A DNA stretch of 64,000 nucleotides from Dioscorea cayenensis subsp. rotundata (GCF_009730915.1 NC_052486.1:22349589-22413588); one strand, 5' to 3'. Shown: positions 39,981 through 57,589, counted from the first letter of the stretch. Notes: generated by a model not told the origin, from the letters alone. A program made the numbers and translations.

Positions 39981-40644
39981 ACACATCTTTATTGTTATGA
40001 TGTAAAAGAATTTTGACCATCTTCATGTTTATTGTATGAAGAATCTGAGTGGATGTATTAACTAGCTACTTCATTAAACAGGATATATGCAAATCTTCAT
40101 TAGCTATTATTTTAAAATTAAATAAATCACAATACGTTGAATGAAATAAAGAAATTGTTCATAAAACCCTCAACTAATTTCAAAATTCAATTCGCCTATA
40201 TAGTAATTCAAAATTCTTGTTTTTTTAATGGTTTTTTATGGATATATAATTAGTTATGATGTTCTGCAGGGTCATATTCACAAATAACCCTAAACTATAA
40301 CTATAATAAAAGAAAACGATCTAAACCCAATAATATTTCCCAAGTTTCATCAGCGTTTTGCAAACGTAATAAAAAAAACTTTAACTTATTAAGTATTTTC
40401 TCAACTGATCTTTTATCCTTCAAATTGTTAATTGGTGGTTAATGATTCCTGCTTCAACTCAGATTATGAGTTCAAGTACTACATTGACTCAAACTCCCAA
40501 TCCAACTCAATCTAAAACTCAACAACAATAACAATACATATTACATACATATAAATACATAAGAGCAAAACCAAGAAACACAATTGCTTTCCCAGTGAGC
40601 TAGCTCAGAAATTAAAGTTTCTGAAACATATTCATTCAACAGTG
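39981..40644 (+). promoter_or_regulatory. AATP1 promoter, block C
   Basis: Host sequence resumes at 39981 and matches the AATP1 upstream regions of blocks A (from 18781) and B (from 31165). The telobox motif is at 40257-40295 and the TATA box TATAAATA at 40550-40557, 95 bases before the ATG. The extra spacing comes from a short unique insert near 40590-40620 (CCCAGTGAGCTAGCTCAG). Confidence 0.7.
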
Positions 40645-42280
40645 ATGGCCTCCAACTCCAAGAAAAGCATGAGTTCAAGCAAAGGTTTCCTTGCCACCAC
40701 AGCCTCCATTGCTGCCTCAGCCATGCTGGCACGCTCCCTCTACTATGAATTCGTCCCCGAAGAAGTTCGAAAGTCAATGTTCTCTCAAATAAAAATCTTC
40801 CATAACCTTCTCTCTCGCGAATTCTCCATGGTCATTCATGACAAGGAAGGACTAACTACCAACAATGTTTACAAAGCTTCAATGACTTACCTCAGTTCTT
40901 TAGTATCACACTCCACACAACGTGTTCGAGTGAAGCAATTCGACGATGATAAAAGTTTAGTCATCTCATTGGATTCTGGCCAAAAAATTATCGATGTATT
41001 TGAAGGGATCCAATTCAAATGGTGTTTGTATTGCTCACGGAACAATGTGACTTCTAAGGATAGTGACGGAAATTTAAGTTTCATGTTATCGAATTCATAT
41101 TCTCTTGAACTCTCATGCAAGAAAGAACACAAAGACAAGGCTTTGGATGTCTACCTCCCATGGATAATGAACTGGTGGAATAACACCAAAAACCAAAATA
41201 CCATCCTCAAGCTTTTCCTCAATAGTTATGAAGATTGGAGTTCTGTTAATCTCCATCATCCTGCCACCTTTGACACAATTGCCATGGATCCAGAGCTTAA
41301 GAGAACAATAATTGATGATTTATCCAAATTCAAAAAAGGTAAAGATTATTATAAGAGCATTGGTAAGACTTGGAAGCGTGGTTATTTGTTATATGGTCCA
41401 CCAGGGACCGGTAAATCTAGTTTGGTTGCAGCTATTGCCAACTTCCTCAATTATAATATTTATGATCTTGATCTTGCTCAAGTCCAAGGTAATTTACAAC
41501 TAAAAGGATTGCTAATTGAGATGACTAACAAGTCAGTAATAGTGATTGAAGATATTGATTGTTCAATACCAATCAAGAACAGAGATAGTAAGGACTCTTA
41601 TAGTTACAGACCAAAGGTCAGAGAGTAATTTTTTTCTTTTCAATTATTTGTTTCTTTATTTTTATGTTTTTTTATATTTTAACACACAACTTGTTTCTTT
41701 GTTTTTTACTTTGAAGGTAACTTTGTCAGGTTTATTAAATTTTGTTGATGGTCTTTGGTCAAGTTGTTCAGAAGAAAGAATAATAATTTTCACAACCAAT
41801 TATAAAGAGCAACTTGATCCTGCATTATTAAGGGCTGGTAGAATGGATATGCACATTTATATGGGATATTGCAGTCCTTCCATGTTTAGGACCTTGGTCT
41901 TCAACTATCACCACATTGAGCATCACTCATTATTTGAACAGATTGAAGCATTGATTAAAGATCTTGAAATCACTCCTGCTACAATTTCTGAACATTTACT
42001 AAGGAGTGATGATGTTGATGTTGCACTTCAAGAACTCCTCAAATTTCTTCAACTCAGTAAACAGGAAGCTCTTGATAAAGAAAGTGAGAAAGAAAATAAA
42101 GATGATGAAAATAAAAAGGATGAAGAAAAAAAAGATGAGAAAAATAAAAAGAATGCCGGGAAAAAGGATGATAAAAAGAAGAAAAAGAAGGAAAAGAAAA
42201 ATGTCAAAAATGACTCCGATACTGATGACAACAACGACGATGATGACTCCGATACTGATGACGACGACGATGATTTTTAG
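40645..42280 (+). CDS. AATP1: AATP1/BCS1-like AAA-ATPase, copy C (511 aa, intact)
   Basis: Two exons, 40645-41616 and 41717-42280, give 511 aa, almost identical to copy B. The same features are present: N-terminal anchor (TASIAASAMLARSLYYEF), BCS1-type N domain, Walker A GPPGTGKSS, Walker B VIVIEDID, sensor TTNYKEQLDP. The arginine-finger segment reads LLRAGRMD rather than LLRPGRMD; the finger Arg itself remains. The C-terminal KKDDKKKKKK and acidic DSDTDD repeats differ slightly in length from copy B (DDNNDDDDSD here). The ATG at 40645 is chosen by homology. It likely acts as an ATP-driven membrane-bound remodeler, like other AATP1 proteins; its substrate is unknown. Confidence 0.92.
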
Positions 42281-42453
42281 TTGAATAAATTCTATGTGAT
42301 TTTTTGTTTTATTTAAATTGGTGTATAGTCTTTGCTCGTGTTTCTGTTTGTTTCTGTTTGTTTTATTTATGTATTATTTTTTATAATGTTATTTTATTAA
42401 TTCATTACATTCATTGTGATTCAATTCTTTATATTTTATTTAAATTTATGTGT

Positions 42454-42456
<3 letters not shown>

Positions 42457-42510
<54 letters not shown>
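42457..42510. repeat. (TA)n microsatellite downstream of AATP1 copy C
   Basis: About 26 TA units, longer than the corresponding tract at 33624. Confidence 0.9.
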
Positions 42511-42514
<4 letters not shown>

Positions 42515-42650
42515 TTATTTATGCCATATATTATAAAAATTTTTATAAAAATTTTTTTATATGAATAAAATATCCACATGTTTTTCCAATATATTTTGAG
42601 GGATCTATTCATTAAATCAAATCTAAAATAAAAAAAAAAAGGCAAAACAG

Positions 42651-42690
42651 TGATGTTCTGCAGGGGTGTATTCGTAAATTAACCCTAAAC
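42651..42690 (+). promoter_or_regulatory. Telobox-bearing motif upstream of MED31, block C
   Basis: Same 40-bp motif as at 33788, ending ACCCTAAAC, 136 bases before the ATG. Confidence 0.55.
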
Positions 42691-42825
42691 TTAATGTGTT
42701 GGAGTTCGGATCCGTGAGGTTTTAAAACCGGATCCGATAAGAAAGCAAAATGGATCCAAACCCGATATTTCTCAGGGCTTATAAAAATTTTCAACACTTC
42801 ATCAGAGCTCACGAACGCTGCGCAT

Positions 42826-45800
42826 ATGGATCCCTCCGGCGACGATGGTGATCATCACTCCGACCCTGGCTCCTCGCAAGCGTGTGATTCCTCTTCGAAT
42901 TTCTAGGGTTTTGATTTTTTTTATTGGTTTCTCCGTGGTGATTGATCTCCATAGGGTTCGGTTTTGTAGCCCCAAGAGCGTTTACAAGGATCCAGATGAT
43001 GGGCGCCAGCGTTTTCTGCTCGAATTGGAGTTCGTGCAGTGCTTGGCCAATCCCATGTACATCCACTGTGAGTTATCCTGTTGATTTTTTTTTCAGGGTT
43101 TTGATATTTTTTCGATTCACTTTGTGGTTTGAAATCACTCACCGTTCGATGGTGGCGTTGTTTTTTTTTGTTTGTCATGATCTTGTTTGATTTCTGTTAG
43201 CAAGATCCTATATTGTTGTTTAATTTCAATGCTTTTTCGTTTTCAAATGTTAGTTTCACAAGAAAGTATTTAGTAAACAGATTGAAGAGCAAGGATTTAT
43301 GTTTTTCCTCTATGTTATTTTGAGTTCGATAGTTATTGATGTTCCTAGGAGAGTTTTCTTGAGTTTGTTATATATTTTTCCAGAAATTTAGAGTCATTTT
43401 GGTTGGCATGTTTTCCCTTTTTGTGGTTGAAAACAGAAATTCAAAAAACTTGTTTGGGCACCTATTTTTAAAACCATTTCTTACCAAACATTTCTGCCTT
43501 TTTTGTTTTTACAAAAAATTCTGTAAATGTTATCAATTTATTATGTTATAATTTGTTTTTTGGTCACCTACTGATTTCTTAGGAGCCACTAGTTCTAAGC
43601 TACTCTAGGTGAGGTTCTTAAAACCCTATAAGGGGTAGAATTCTCCTGTTTTTTTTCCCTCTTTCTTTTTGGTATCCCCAAGGATTCAGACTCAAAGCAC
43701 TTGCTTAAGTAACCTGCGCCTCTACTACTTAGACCAACTCCTGTTGGTTAAATGAATTTTATCCTCATCAGATTATATCTTTTAATTCTCTCTTTATTAG
43801 GATAAAAAACCTATATTATTATTAGGATTGAAAATTAAGCATGTAGGTTTCTTCTTTATTGTTCATAGTCGATTGATTTTTCTAAGAGAATGTTTTCTTG
43901 AGTTTGTCATAGCTCTTTCCAGAAATTTATGTTTTTTAGTATAGAGGTTTGAAAACTATGCATTTAGGTTTTAAGTTTTGTCTTTTATATATATATATAT
44001 ATATATTTGAGTTCATAGTTTGTTGATGCTTCTAAGAGAATGTTTTCATGAATTTGTTATATCTCTTTTTGATTGCATGATTTATTATATCTATGTTTAA
44101 GTCAATTTGGAAGCATGATTTTTGTCTTATGGAGGCAGATTTAGCGCAAAACCGCTATTTCGAAGATGAGGCTTTCATTGGATATTTGAAATACCTGCAA
44201 TACTGGCAGAAACCTGAGTATGTCAAATACATAATGTGAGTGGGGACTTCAAAGAAGATGTGTTTTACATTTGTTTCTGTGGCGTCTGACCTCTGAGTTT
44301 TGCTAGTGGAATCAATTATTGCAAAATTATCAAATATTATTGTTGTTTTTTTTTTAATTTTGTCAATTGTGATTGTGCATTTGACTTACGTGTGATATTT
44401 ACAGGTATCCTCATTGTCTTTTCTTTCTTGAGCTTCTCCAGAATTCTAATTTTCGGAATGCCATGGCACATCCTGGCAACAAGGTTACATTCTTGTAATT
44501 TGAACATGGACAGGATGATTCTACACCAGTAGATTTGGGCTTCATGCTGATATCCACCTTTTCATTTATTATCAGTGATGCCAAAGAATGCATTTCTATG
44601 AGAAACTCTGACTTTCCCCTAATAGTTTCAGGCTTAATAAGGCATCCTATTTTATATTCCATTACTGTTTTCTGACTTCAATTCAAAGTAGATAGTATGC
44701 CATTATTATTGGATCTTTTAATCTATTATTGTAAATGTTTTGCTTGTCATCTCCATAGTCTTATGTCTTCCTTTCTGGTTGATTTTCTTGATATACTGTT
44801 TTTTTAATTATTCAAATAAAATCTTGAAGGTGAACAAATAAGTCACAACACCATTGGAGCCCTTTGACTCAATCTGATTGATGAGAAAAGGAGAACACAC
44901 ACACAGTGGTCAGATTGTTGGTTGCACAATTTCTGAGTAACTGAGAAAAGGAGAACACACACACATTCAAAGTGGTCAAATTGTTAGTTGCACAATTTCT
45001 GAGTAACTGAGAAAAGGAAAACACACACACACAAACAAAGTGATCAAATTGTTAGTTGCACAATTTCTGAGTAACTGAAGGCTGAGTTTGATAGTGTTCT
45101 CTGACGGTTGATGGTTCTTGATGGTGAAATAACAGCAAAATCTTGATAGGCCAGCATCAAATCGGAGTCTTTTTTGATGAATACGATAGGAGAATAAATA
45201 ATCACAACACCATGATAGCCCAGAGTCAAATCTGAGCCTGTCTGCTAAATGAGAGGAGAATAGATGTACATTTTAAGGCACATGCATATCTATATATATA
45301 TAGGTGTTGGATTGTTAGATGCACAACTTATGTGATTAATTAAAAGGCTGAGTTCAAAAGCCTTTCATTGATGTTAGATGGTAATGCAAATGCAAAACTT
45401 GTGCAATTAATGTTGCTTCCCGTAAATCACCCACTATTTTCTTTTAAGTTACATTGATGTTCCCTACTTTGTTGATCGCTGCTATATTTGCCATGTTCCT
45501 TGAAATGATTGCTCTTAGATTACAAACCACTTTTATTTCTCATTAAACTCTTTCCATTGTTGATATTGACTATTTTTCCCTCTTGTAGGAGTTGGCTCAT
45601 AGGCAGCAATATTTCTTTTGGAAACACTATAAGAACAATAGATTGAAGCACATTCTACCGCGCCCTCTTCCAGAACCTGCACTTTCTGCTCCTGCTCCAG
45701 CTCCAGCTCCAGCGCCGGCTCTGGTTCCAGTTCCAGCTTCAGCTCCACCTCCTATTCCATCCCAGGCACAGATGCCTTCAATGGTTGCTGCTGCACCAGC

Positions 45801-46084
45801 ATCTTCCATGCAATTTCTCGGGCAACCAGGATCTGCACTTCCAAAAGCTGACATGAGAAATAACATGGGGGATCGGAGGAAGAGAAAGTATGCTCCTTTC
45901 TCCTTATATGGCTGATACTTAAACTTTCAACTCATCTAATATCTTTACTGTTAAAGACTAATTTGTTTGCTAAGTTGTCATAACTACATGCCTACATCTT
46001 CGTAATTATGTTTGTAGAAGCATATGATTCTTTTCCTTATCTCTCTGGCGCTGACACCTATGTTTTGGTTTGCACAGATACTGA
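42826..46084 (+). CDS. MED31: Mediator of RNA polymerase II transcription subunit 31 (intact copy)
   Basis: MED31 (Soh1) is a small conserved subunit of the Mediator middle module and helps couple transcription factors to RNA polymerase II. Exons 42826-42881, 42955-43067, 44139-44235, 44405-44483, 45589-45887 and 46078-46084 join in frame to about 216 aa. The N-terminus is MDPSGDDGDHHSDPGSS. The Soh1 core runs through YKDPDDGRQRFLLELEFVQC, YFEDEAFIGYLKYLQYWQK and MYPHCLFFLELLQNSNFRNA. The plant-specific tail is rich in Pro and Ala (LPEPALSAPAPAPAPAP) and ends DRRKRKY. If the last intron is retained, the frame ends instead at 45915 (KYAPFSLYG). The upstream telobox motif is at 42651-42690. Confidence 0.9.
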
Positions 46085-51397
<5,313 letters not shown>

Positions 51398-51770
51398 AAC
51401 TCTGCAGTTTTGCTGCTCTTTATACTTTTATTTTTTGCGGCAAAACAGAAAGAGAAGCATAGTCAAAAACATTTGATTATTTTCATTCATACGATTGAGT
51501 TTTGGTTTAATCGTTTGAACATTGATATGTTGAACTTCTGCAACAAATAATGTGACCCATGACTTCCTTTCAATTCAAACTCTGCTCTTTGTATTCATTT
51601 TTCAATTTTCATCGCTTACTTTTATGGGTTGCTGATCTTGGTTTTAATTTTATTTAATGAGTAATACTTTGTGAAAATCTCAGAACTCTCAGAAAATTAG
51701 TATCTGATGCTGAGATTGAGATATTTAAAATTAACCTTTTGTTTTAGTTATTAAACATGTTAATTGAATT

Positions 51771-51993
51771 TATTTTTTGAGGAAGAGGAGCGGGGCGAAT
51801 CACTAGATACCCCAAGGGCGTGTACAAGCATCGGTGGAACAAGTGGGGACAGAGCCGCACTTACATGGGTGCCGGTACCACCCGTACACAACTACTATTT
51901 ACAACTCCTGTTCTCAGCCGAGAATCGAACTCTCACCACTCGATAAGAGCTCTATCGGTGACTCGTATACCAATAGACCCGAAAATCGTTGGC
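51771..51993 (-). mobile_element. tRNA-headed SINE with target duplication
   Basis: On the minus strand the element starts GCCAACGATTTTCGGGTCTA. It has an A-box-like TATTGGTATACGAG, a B-box GAGTTCGATTC (reverse complement of GAATCGAACTC at 51923-51933), and an A-rich tail (CTCAAAAAATAAA). A 17-bp target repeat, AACATGTTAATTGAATT at 51754-51770 and AACATGTTACTTGAATT at 51994-52010, flanks it. Block A has the empty site near 23055, so insertion followed the duplication. Confidence 0.85.
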
Positions 51994-52417
51994 AACATGT
52001 TACTTGAATTAGTTGAAACAATAGACGATCTATTAACACTCTTGTTATGTATATTAAGGGAAATTTGTGAATATATTTTTTTCAAAAATCTCATTTATTT
52101 ATATATACTCTCTCCAAAACACTTCTGGTTATAAAATATATTTATATATAAATTATTTCATTGCTAAAAATCAATTTAAAATTTTGAGGAAAATCATAAA
52201 TTTAATTTGGGGGAATTCAACAATATATGGAAAATAAATATATAAATTTACCCTTCATTTTCTTTTGACACTAGAAATAGAATAAGGCGTAAACCCCGCA
52301 ACAACAATATAAGTACACGTTTGGACATATTCGTTCATGGCCACGTGTCAAACAGGCAAACACACTGGTTGTAACGGCAGCAGTTCCCGCTCATTCTCAT
52401 TTCAAATTCTAGAATCC

Positions 52418-53715
52418 ATGGCGGGCAAAGAAACCTCATCGCCCGAGATCGATCTTCCCCGCCGCCAAGCCCCATCTTCTCGTCCGCAAGCGTCTTCTTG
52501 CTTTTCTCTCGCCGACTCCCTTCTCGAGGTCTCCTCTGGTTTCCTCTGCTTCTCTCTCTCTCAAACCCTTTCTCCGTTTCTCTCTTTCTTGATCTTCTTT
52601 TCAATGGTTTCAGATGTAGCAGCCCGATCGGAGTGCGCTCTCTTAGATTTAGTCGTCCGATGAATGGATCAACAATTGATTACCTCTCCTGTAGAATCCT
52701 GGACGATGAGCTCGAAATCGGCGGTGAAGAAGCAGCGGCCGGAAAAGCCTAGGGTTTCTTTGTGGATAAGTAGTCGAAGAAGATCAATGATGAGCAAAGC
52801 GTGGAGGGTTGGCTGTTGTTTCTGTTACCTTGATGATGATCATCGCTGGGCTCGAAGCTGGAAGGTCATGTTTCTTGAAATCCTGGATTTTTTGGAGTTT
52901 TGTTTCCTAGTTTTCTTGATTTTTTTGTTCATACACATGATGATGGTTGGGCGTGTCCTGACGCTGCTTTAAGAGGTACTTGTGTCAAATCTATTGTGTT
53001 CATTGATTGTTCTTTGAGATTTCATTGTTTATGTCAAAACCCTAGGTTCTTTAGCGAGGGCTAACATCCTGGTGATCGTCATCACTGCTGTGCATCAGAT
53101 ATGAGGGATCGGATTGGCGCACTGGTTGGGGAAAGACGTGTCAAAGGAGCTCTTGATCAGCACCTTTCACTCGTTCTGTTTGCAGCTCTGGTGATCACAG
53201 GGAGGAAAGTATGCCAACTTTTCAGTTTTGGTAATTACCTCTTCTTGATGTGTTGTTTTCATGAAACATCAGAAAGGATTGCACACTTTTCCTGCATTCA
53301 TAAATAAAATTCATTTGAAGAATCTTGTGGACATGCATTCATAAGCATTATAGGAAGATTAACTTGCCTTTGGATTGGTTTATGTAATTACCTTGGCTCA
53401 TTCAGGTTCTAGCCAATCCATATGCATGAAGTGGGTAGCAAGTTATACATATAGAAACATATGTGGTTACTTGCATACAACAGTGGTTGTGTAGCATAAA
53501 CTTAAGATAATCTCTTCTAAAATGTGGTTGTGGACATTGACTTTTCTGTTAGAATGGATATAAGCAATGTTCTATGCAAGAGTAGCATTTTTCGAAAGAT
53601 TTATTTTGAACATAAAACTTAAGTTTTAGTGCTTCTACATGTATTGCTCTTCAGGCCAAAGCATATGGGATAACTCCTGCAGATTCAGAAAATTTGAGTG
53701 ATAATATAGGAGTAA
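52418..53715 (+). CDS. Gene X copy C: unidentified duplicated gene (5' part)
   Basis: The likely start ATG at 52418 opens MAGKETSSPEIDLPRRQAP and runs to SFSLADSLLE-type wording with a possible donor at 52528 (CTCGAG/gtctcc). Further conserved segments are at 52612-52752, 53101-53208 (MRDRIGALVGERRVKGALDQ, donor /gtatgc) and 53656-53712 (AKAYGITPADSENLSDNIG, donor /gtaagac). No family was recognised from these pieces. The region between 53716 and 55160 has no clear exon. The next recognisable coding remnant is the UvrD-like exon at 55295, which may or may not be the same gene. Confidence 0.4.
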
Positions 53716-55170
53716 GACAATAGTTATTTTGGATGACCACACTGCTAACTTTATTTCGATTTCGAATCTCTTAGTTTTGTTACTTGATTCTGGCTGCAAT
53801 TCTTCATAATTTTAGCCCCATCCTAGCATCATGCAATGCTTTGGGTTACCATGACTTGTTAGCTATCCTGTGAAGTTGCTCACATTCTTCTCCAATTTAT
53901 TCTTGATGCAAAATGATGTTGATGCAACATTCTTTTTCTACTGGTAGGCAATACCTGTTCTTTTATTCCTAGTGTATCTTGGGTGTTAAGGTATGGAAAG
54001 CGATACTAGTGGGTGAGTATCTATGCAATACTGTCTGTTAAGTATTTTGTCGTCTCACATCCATGTATGCAACCTTTGTGGGTGACAAAGATCAGGTGCC
54101 TATTGCCAACAATTTCTTATTTCAGTTTTTTTAAGCATCTGATTTTTTTCCTCAAAACTGCATATGCTTTATTATTCTGAAATATGAGGTTTTTTGAGCT
54201 TTTTTTCTATTCAGTCCGTATATAGTTTCAATGGTGTTGATAACTGTGAATTATATTTGTTTCATGATTCCATTTCACAAATAGGTCAAAACCAAGTTAA
54301 TTAAGATTTTATCACATTGTTTTAGATTTGCAATTTCATTGCTTATGCCAAAAGCCTCCTTTTTTTTCATGTTCTAGTCTTTTATAAAGATACTAGTGAG
54401 CTACTGATCTAATCAAAAGGTGATGCTTATAAATTGATGGATTTGCTGGGTAATAGTTCTTGAATAAATTACATTTATTCTGTTTTGCCTTTTTTCTTCT
54501 TGTCTCCAACGCAAGAGATACTTATCATTTGCAGAAAATATCTTCTTTAATAAAATGCCATGGTTGATGTGGAAGGAGGGAAGTTACTAAATAAAGAGAA
54601 TGATGTAACGTGCAAGTTATTGCTACATTCTACTACTGATACGTTAAAAATTTTAATCATTATGTCATCTGTCTTTTTTTGTAAAATTCAAATATTTTTA
54701 TTTTCAATTCATTAGGAAATATTTATCCACGAATCGTTGGTTCACTTGATTCTTTATTTATTTATATATAATTGAGAAGTCAACATCATTCTTTTGCACT
54801 TGGTCCTGATTATAGACCTTTGAATGATGCCATGCTTGTTCTTCTATCCCTTTGAGTGCAAAATGTGGTTTATGTGCTTGTGGCAAACACAATCAAATTT
54901 AAGTTAGACAAGACGATTTATGCCTTGAAAGACATTGAAAACTGAAGAAATGAATGTGAAATAAACCACCTAGCTATGCTTAACTATTATGCAACAATGC
55001 AAATTAAATAATTAATTCATTTTTTTTTTTAATTTTGGTTGCTAAGTTCGTATAAAATGTTATGGAATTTTGTGCACATTGGCTGTAATAGTTTCTGTGG
55101 GCTTTTATATTAATACCCCTACTTGTAGCCTAACGATTCTTAAATTCCTTTGTTGCATGAGTTCAACAGC

Positions 55171-55512
55171 ATGGATAAGGCAGGTGGGTCAACTCTAGAG
55201 GTAAGGTCGCTGTTTTTTTTTTTCAACCTTTTCTTCAGTGATGTTGAATTTTTTATACAAGTGGCTCTAATTCAAGCATAATTCAATAACATAGGAAGAG
55301 TGCAAGCTATTTTATGTTGCAATGACAAGAGCTCTAAGAAAATACATATCTTGTACACTATTGCGGATGCTTACTGGCAGGTAAAATTCACACCTTTTGG
55401 TGCACCGAACCTCATAGTTAAGATATATTTGGGTAATCTGGCTTTCTTCATTGGTTGTTGACAGCCTTCTTGATTTCAGAACTAAATTCCACAACATCAC
55501 CTAGAGATTCAG
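55171..55512 (+). pseudogene. UvrD/SRS2-like DNA helicase, C-terminal remnant
   Basis: The exon at 55171-55200 (MDKAGGSTLE, donor /gtaagg) joins in frame to 55295-55380 (EECKLFYVAMTRALRKY, donor /gtaaaa). LFYVAMTRA is the hallmark motif VI of UvrD-type superfamily 1 helicases, and plant SRS2-like proteins have EEERRLLYVAMTRARKK here. A third stretch near 55464-55512 resembles the family's QPSRFLREIPxHxLEIQ segment but contains stops. The Arg after TRA that is usual in the family is Leu here. The rest of the helicase was not found, so this is a remnant, possibly of gene X. Confidence 0.55.
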
Positions 55513-57300
55513 GTATGCAGTATTAGCTACAAGTTTCTGACTTTTAACCTAGAGAAACTGTATGATTGCACCCAAGCTATCATAACAGGCTTTTAACATT
55601 CATAATTTGGAACTTCAAATTTTTATTAGTGTCATCAGTTTGGCTATGCTAGCAAACACTTTATTAATCTGGATACACCATTAGAGACCTTCAACTGGTT
55701 ATTATTTAAGTGGTTTCAGGGTAAGCTGACTGAGGTATAGCTAATTTTGGTTCACTGCAATTTGAACATCTTGTATAATGCTTGGGACATCACTCTTGCT
55801 TTGGAAGTTTTTTTTTTTTCTTTGTTATTACAGTCGACATGTTTGCTAGAATTAATTTAATAGGTTTAAAGTGGAGGAGTGAATGATTGCATCTCATTTT
55901 TTTCTTCACTGGACAAAAACGCAATCATTTCAACATCCAAGTTAGTTGCTCGATGAGGTATTATCTTAGGTAGTGTTCATTAATTGTCGCTTAGAATTTT
56001 CTTCACTTGTTTATAATCACTTGGAGAAAATGGATTTTAGTGAGAAATGTTGTTGTAAACTCTGCTATGCTTTGTAATGCTTATTAGCACCATTTCCTTT
56101 CTCATTTCCATATAATCTGTAGGTTGTTGGCATCTTTGCATTTAAAAATAGTTACTAAAATAAATTAGAAGAGGCATTCAAGGGAACTTTATTTCATCTA
56201 GCACTTTTATTCTCTATGAGGGAAAAGAAAGTTAAAATAGTTCTTTGACTGAAGTTACGTGAATTTGCACAATATCAAAGTCAATTTGTGATTTTGTTTC
56301 ATTTATTAGTAAATCATTGCATATTCCCAAAAAAAACAATTACGGAGAAACATGATTTCAGGCTTTGATATGGGAGAAATTTCAATCAACAAAATGCAGG
56401 TAAAACAGGCTATTGATTTGGTTGAGAAAACAAAATCAACTAAAAGTTTTACACTTATTAATTCATTGCTTAACAACATGATGCACATGCAAATAATCAT
56501 TAATATATGTGGGCATTCTTCTGATCAGAATTGTTAATATTTGTTTGTCTTCAGGTAGTGTTTTATGAACACAAATTGGTTCAGCAATTGGATGAGTGGA
56601 AGCTACGGCTAAGCAGGTCTGCATTTTAAGAATGATTTGATCCAAAAAAGCGTGCTTCATTGTCGTCCATCGTTTCTGCTAATTGCTAGTCTTTATTGTC
56701 ATCCATCGTTTCTGCTAATTGCCCTATCATACCTTCTTCCCTGACCTAAAGCTTCAAGGCTGATATAACGATACAAATCTTCGTGAACAAGGACAATTGA
56801 CTAATGTCCTAGAGGAAAAATTTCTGTCCTATAATTATTATTATTGGACTAACAAGTATTTGTTCTCTTGGGCCCCTTGTTCAAGCCAATTTTTGCGGAG
56901 ATTTTACTATTGAAGCAGCATTCTTCATGGGGGAACAAAAGGAACACAAGCAAATGATTATGGATCAATCACGGCATAGAGAGAGAGAATTATGATTAAT
57001 ATGAATAATCTCCACTTAAATTCTATCTCCTACATAGTAAGATGCCACTGATATAATTTTCTTTGTTTATCCTGTTAGGCCCTCCCATGTTTGAAGTGGC
57101 TTTTTTCCCAAGAAGAGATGTGTTTGCACTATGCAGCCGCATTTTCCATGGCAGAACAGAGCCCCGGCTGCTACTTCTGCTGGATTTCAAACGAAATTTG
57201 TTTACTGGTTTTGTATTAGTTAAATGTAAGATAGTTGATTAAAAGAAGACGTACCAGTGGGATTGCAAAAGTTGATTAAGTAGGCTAAATAAAACCCAAG
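55513..57300. other. No clear gene; scattered exon-like pieces
   Basis: Plant intron-like, T-rich sequence. Weak exon-like bits lie at 56363-56400 (FDMGEISINKMQ, donor gtaaaa) and 56556-56629 (VVFYEHKLVQQLDEWKLRLSRSAF, then stop). They are colinear with the helicase remnant, but no family match was recognised. Confidence 0.35.
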
Positions 57301-57349
57301 TAAAAGAGAAAGTTAAGGGGAGATTTTGCTATTATGTGCCGCTTTTTCA

Positions 57350-57530
57350 TTTTAACGGCTTCATTTTTAATTTTTGAAGCTGCCTTTTCTTGTTTTCTTG
57401 TCGTCGTTTTATTTTACTGCACTGCCATTTCATTGTGCGGTTAGTGGATAGTTAAGAACGCTAAGCCAGGCTTTCAATGGGCCTCCACATACATTCCCCA
57501 TTAGGCTGCTACTGGACCAGAGTGAACTTT
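57350..57530 (+). repeat. Left direct repeat flanking the GGCCCA array
   Basis: Similar to 58640-58830 in the same orientation. Shared words in order include GCTGCC/AGCCACCTTTT, TTTTATTTTAC, GCCATTTCATT, GCGGTTA and GCTGCTACTGG. The two flank the minisatellite symmetrically. Confidence 0.6.
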
Positions 57531-57589
57531 TATTTTCTCATTCATAGACCACAACCGGCGGTTTTCGAATATCATGAACCCACGCTGAA

